16,773 nt of DNA from JAITWN01 sp964546765 (GTDB lineage: Bacteria; Pseudomonadota; Gammaproteobacteria; SZUA-140), in the NCBI GenBank assembly GCA_964546765.1, contig CAZJKV010000037.1, positions 1-16,773 on the forward strand. Direction: 5' to 3'. Below are positions 15,487 through 16,773 of this stretch, piece by piece (positions within the stretch are counted from its first letter, which is position 1; each line of letters opens with the position of its first letter). Both the position numbers and the translations under genes were made by a program. The notes under the pieces were generated by a model. The model searched no databases, was not told where the DNA came from, and saw only the letters and a program-made list of their open reading frames with translations.

Positions 15487-16733
15487 TGGACCATTTCCAT
15501 GTCAGGGACGGCGTGCTTCATGCCGAAGACGTCGACTTGCAGGCCGTCGCCGCGAAGTACGGCACGCCCTGCTATGTCTATTCGCGCTCGACGGTGGAGC
15601 GCCACTGGCGGGCCTTCGACCAGGCCTTCGCCGGCCGGGACCACCTGGTATGTTTCGCGGTCAAGGCCAGTTCTAACATCGCGATCCTGAACCTGCTCGC
15701 GCGGCTCGGTTCGGGTTTCGATATCGTCTCCGGCGGAGAGCTCGAGCGGGTGATCGCGGCCGGCGGGGATCCCGCGAAGGTCGTGTTCTCGGGCGTCGGC
15801 AAGACCCGGGCCGAGATCCGGCGCGCGCTCGAGGCCGGTATTTACTGTTTCAATGTCGAGTCGCCCGCCGAACTCGAGCGTATCGACGCTATCTCCACGG
15901 AACTCGGACGCCGGACGCCGGTGTCGCTGCGGGTAAATCCGGACGTCGATGCGAACACCCACCCGTATATCGCAACCGGGCTCAAGGAGAACAAGTTCGG
16001 GATCCCGGTCGACGAGGCGCGCGCGCTGGCTGCGCGCATCGGCGCAATGCCCGGCGTTCGGCTGGTCGGGCTCGATTGCCATATCGGCTCTCAGCTGACA
16101 GGGCTCGCGCCGTTCGTCGATGCGATGGACAGGTTGCTCGTGCTCGCGGACGCGCTGGCGCGCGACGGCATTTCAGTGCATCACCTGAATATCGGAGGCG
16201 GACTCGGGGTGCGCTACCGTGACGAGATGCCGCCGCTGCCGGGCGAGTATGCCGCCGCACTCATTGCACGGCTCGGCGCGCGTGAGTGCCGGCTGTTGAT
16301 CGAGCCGGGTCGTGCAATGGTCGCGAACGCGGGCGTGCTGCTGACGCGCATCGAGTATCTGAAGCCCGGCGCGCACCGGAACTTCGCGATCGTCGACGCG
16401 GGTATGAACGATCTGCTGCGTCCCGCACTATACGATGCCTGGCACGAGATCGTGCCGGTGGTGACGGGTGGCGCGGCGCCTGAGCGGGAATGGGATGTCG
16501 TCGGGCCGGTGTGCGAGACCGGGGATTTTCTCGGCAAGGGGCGCAGGCTCGTGCTTGGCGAAGGCGATCTGCTCGCGGTGCGCTCGGCCGGCGCCTACGG
16601 ATTTGCGATGAGTTCGAATTACAATTCCCGGACGCGGGCGGCGGAGGTGCTGGTCGATGGCTCGGAAATGCACCTGATTCGCGAGCGTGAGCGCGTGTCA
16701 GACCTGTTCAGCGGGGAACGGTTGTTGCCCTGA
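15486..16733 (+). CDS. lysA: Diaminopimelate decarboxylase
   Basis: PLP enzyme for the last step of lysine synthesis, meso-diaminopimelate to L-lysine plus CO2, cytoplasmic. Its 415 residues are a full-length match to the family. Landmarks: PLP lysine K60 in CFAVKASSN; GSGFDIVSGGEL; NPDVDANTHPYIATG; H199 in CHIGSQ; the phosphate loop NIGGGLG at 235-241; EPGRAMVANAG at 273-283; C343 in VCETGDFLGKG, the partner-subunit substrate residue; and AYGFAMSSNYNSR near the end. The C-terminus (RERVSDLFSGERLLP) is the usual one. The ATG directly abuts the lptM stop, so its translation is probably coupled to lptM. Confidence 0.97.
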   Translation: MDHFHVRDGVLHAEDVDLQAVAAKYGTPCYVYSRSTVERHWRAFDQAFAGRDHLVCFAVKASSNIAILNLLARLGSGFDIVSGGELERVIAAGGDPAKVVFSGVGKTRAEIRRALEAGIYCFNVESPAELERIDAISTELGRRTPVSLRVNPDVDANTHPYIATGLKENKFGIPVDEARALAARIGAMPGVRLVGLDCHIGSQLTGLAPFVDAMDRLLVLADALARDGISVHHLNIGGGLGVRYRDEMPPLPGEYAAALIARLGARECRLLIEPGRAMVANAGVLLTRIEYLKPGAHRNFAIVDAGMNDLLRPALYDAWHEIVPVVTGGAAPEREWDVVGPVCETGDFLGKGRRLVLGEGDLLAVRSAGAYGFAMSSNYNSRTRAAEVLVDGSEMHLIRERERVSDLFSGERLLP

Positions 16734-16773
16734 GGGTGTGTGTTCTGCGCTGTGACGGTCGCCTGTCCATGAC
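16734..16773. other. Window tail after lysA
   Basis: Forty bases with no identifiable feature. An ATGAC begins at 16769, too close to the window end to judge. dapF is the common next gene in this neighbourhood, but nothing here proves it. Confidence 0.5.

Noticed and set aside
16769..16773. Start of dapF
   Set aside because: Only five bases are available; the idea rests purely on common gene order.

Overview
The window is a GC-rich bacterial chromosome segment, most likely from a gammaproteobacterium. This is inferred from the tight lptM-lysA pair, the AcrB-type efflux genes, the EAL-HDOD regulator and the coding style; there is no rRNA, tRNA or other phylogenetic marker. Two runs of exactly 100 N (7526-7625 and 8115-8214) show that it comes from a draft or metagenome scaffold.

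Layout. (1) 1-3739, plus strand: the end of a TolC-type outer-membrane efflux protein overlaps by 4 bases a complete RND inner-membrane pump. The adaptor subunit would be expected upstream, outside the window. (2) 3740-4164: a 425-base non-coding stretch with a strong 13-bp hairpin, a 7-bp inverted repeat, a perfect TATAAT box and a 24-base dyad in the leader of the next gene. (3) 4165-10851, plus strand: one very large lipoprotein gene. It has an N-terminal lipobox, a carboxypeptidase-regulatory-like beta domain, a unique region, then about 13 tandem repeats of roughly 122-127 residues, and a short C-terminal beta segment that looks like the second half of the domain preceding the array. Both N gaps lie inside this array. 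(4) 10872-15276, minus strand: four genes, in transcription order a serine hydrolase of the acyl-protein thioesterase/carboxylesterase type, a double cyclic-nucleotide-binding-domain plus rhodanese protein, an EAL-HDOD protein coupled to it by a TAATG overlap, and an alanine-glyoxylate-type aminotransferase. (5) 15340-16733, plus strand: the small lipoprotein lptM and diaminopimelate decarboxylase lysA, again joined by TAATG. The minus and plus blocks diverge from a short promoter region at 15277-15339.

How the genes work together: the first two encode two layers of one tripartite export pump. The cNMP/rhodanese and EAL-HDOD pair looks like a signalling unit made from one transcript. lptM-lysA is the conserved lysine/envelope unit. 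The giant lipoprotein is the least ordinary gene. Its middle repeats are nearly identical at DNA level while its edge repeats have diverged, which points to expansion and recombination from the inside of the array. I saw no insertion sequence, CRISPR array, phage gene or RNA gene.
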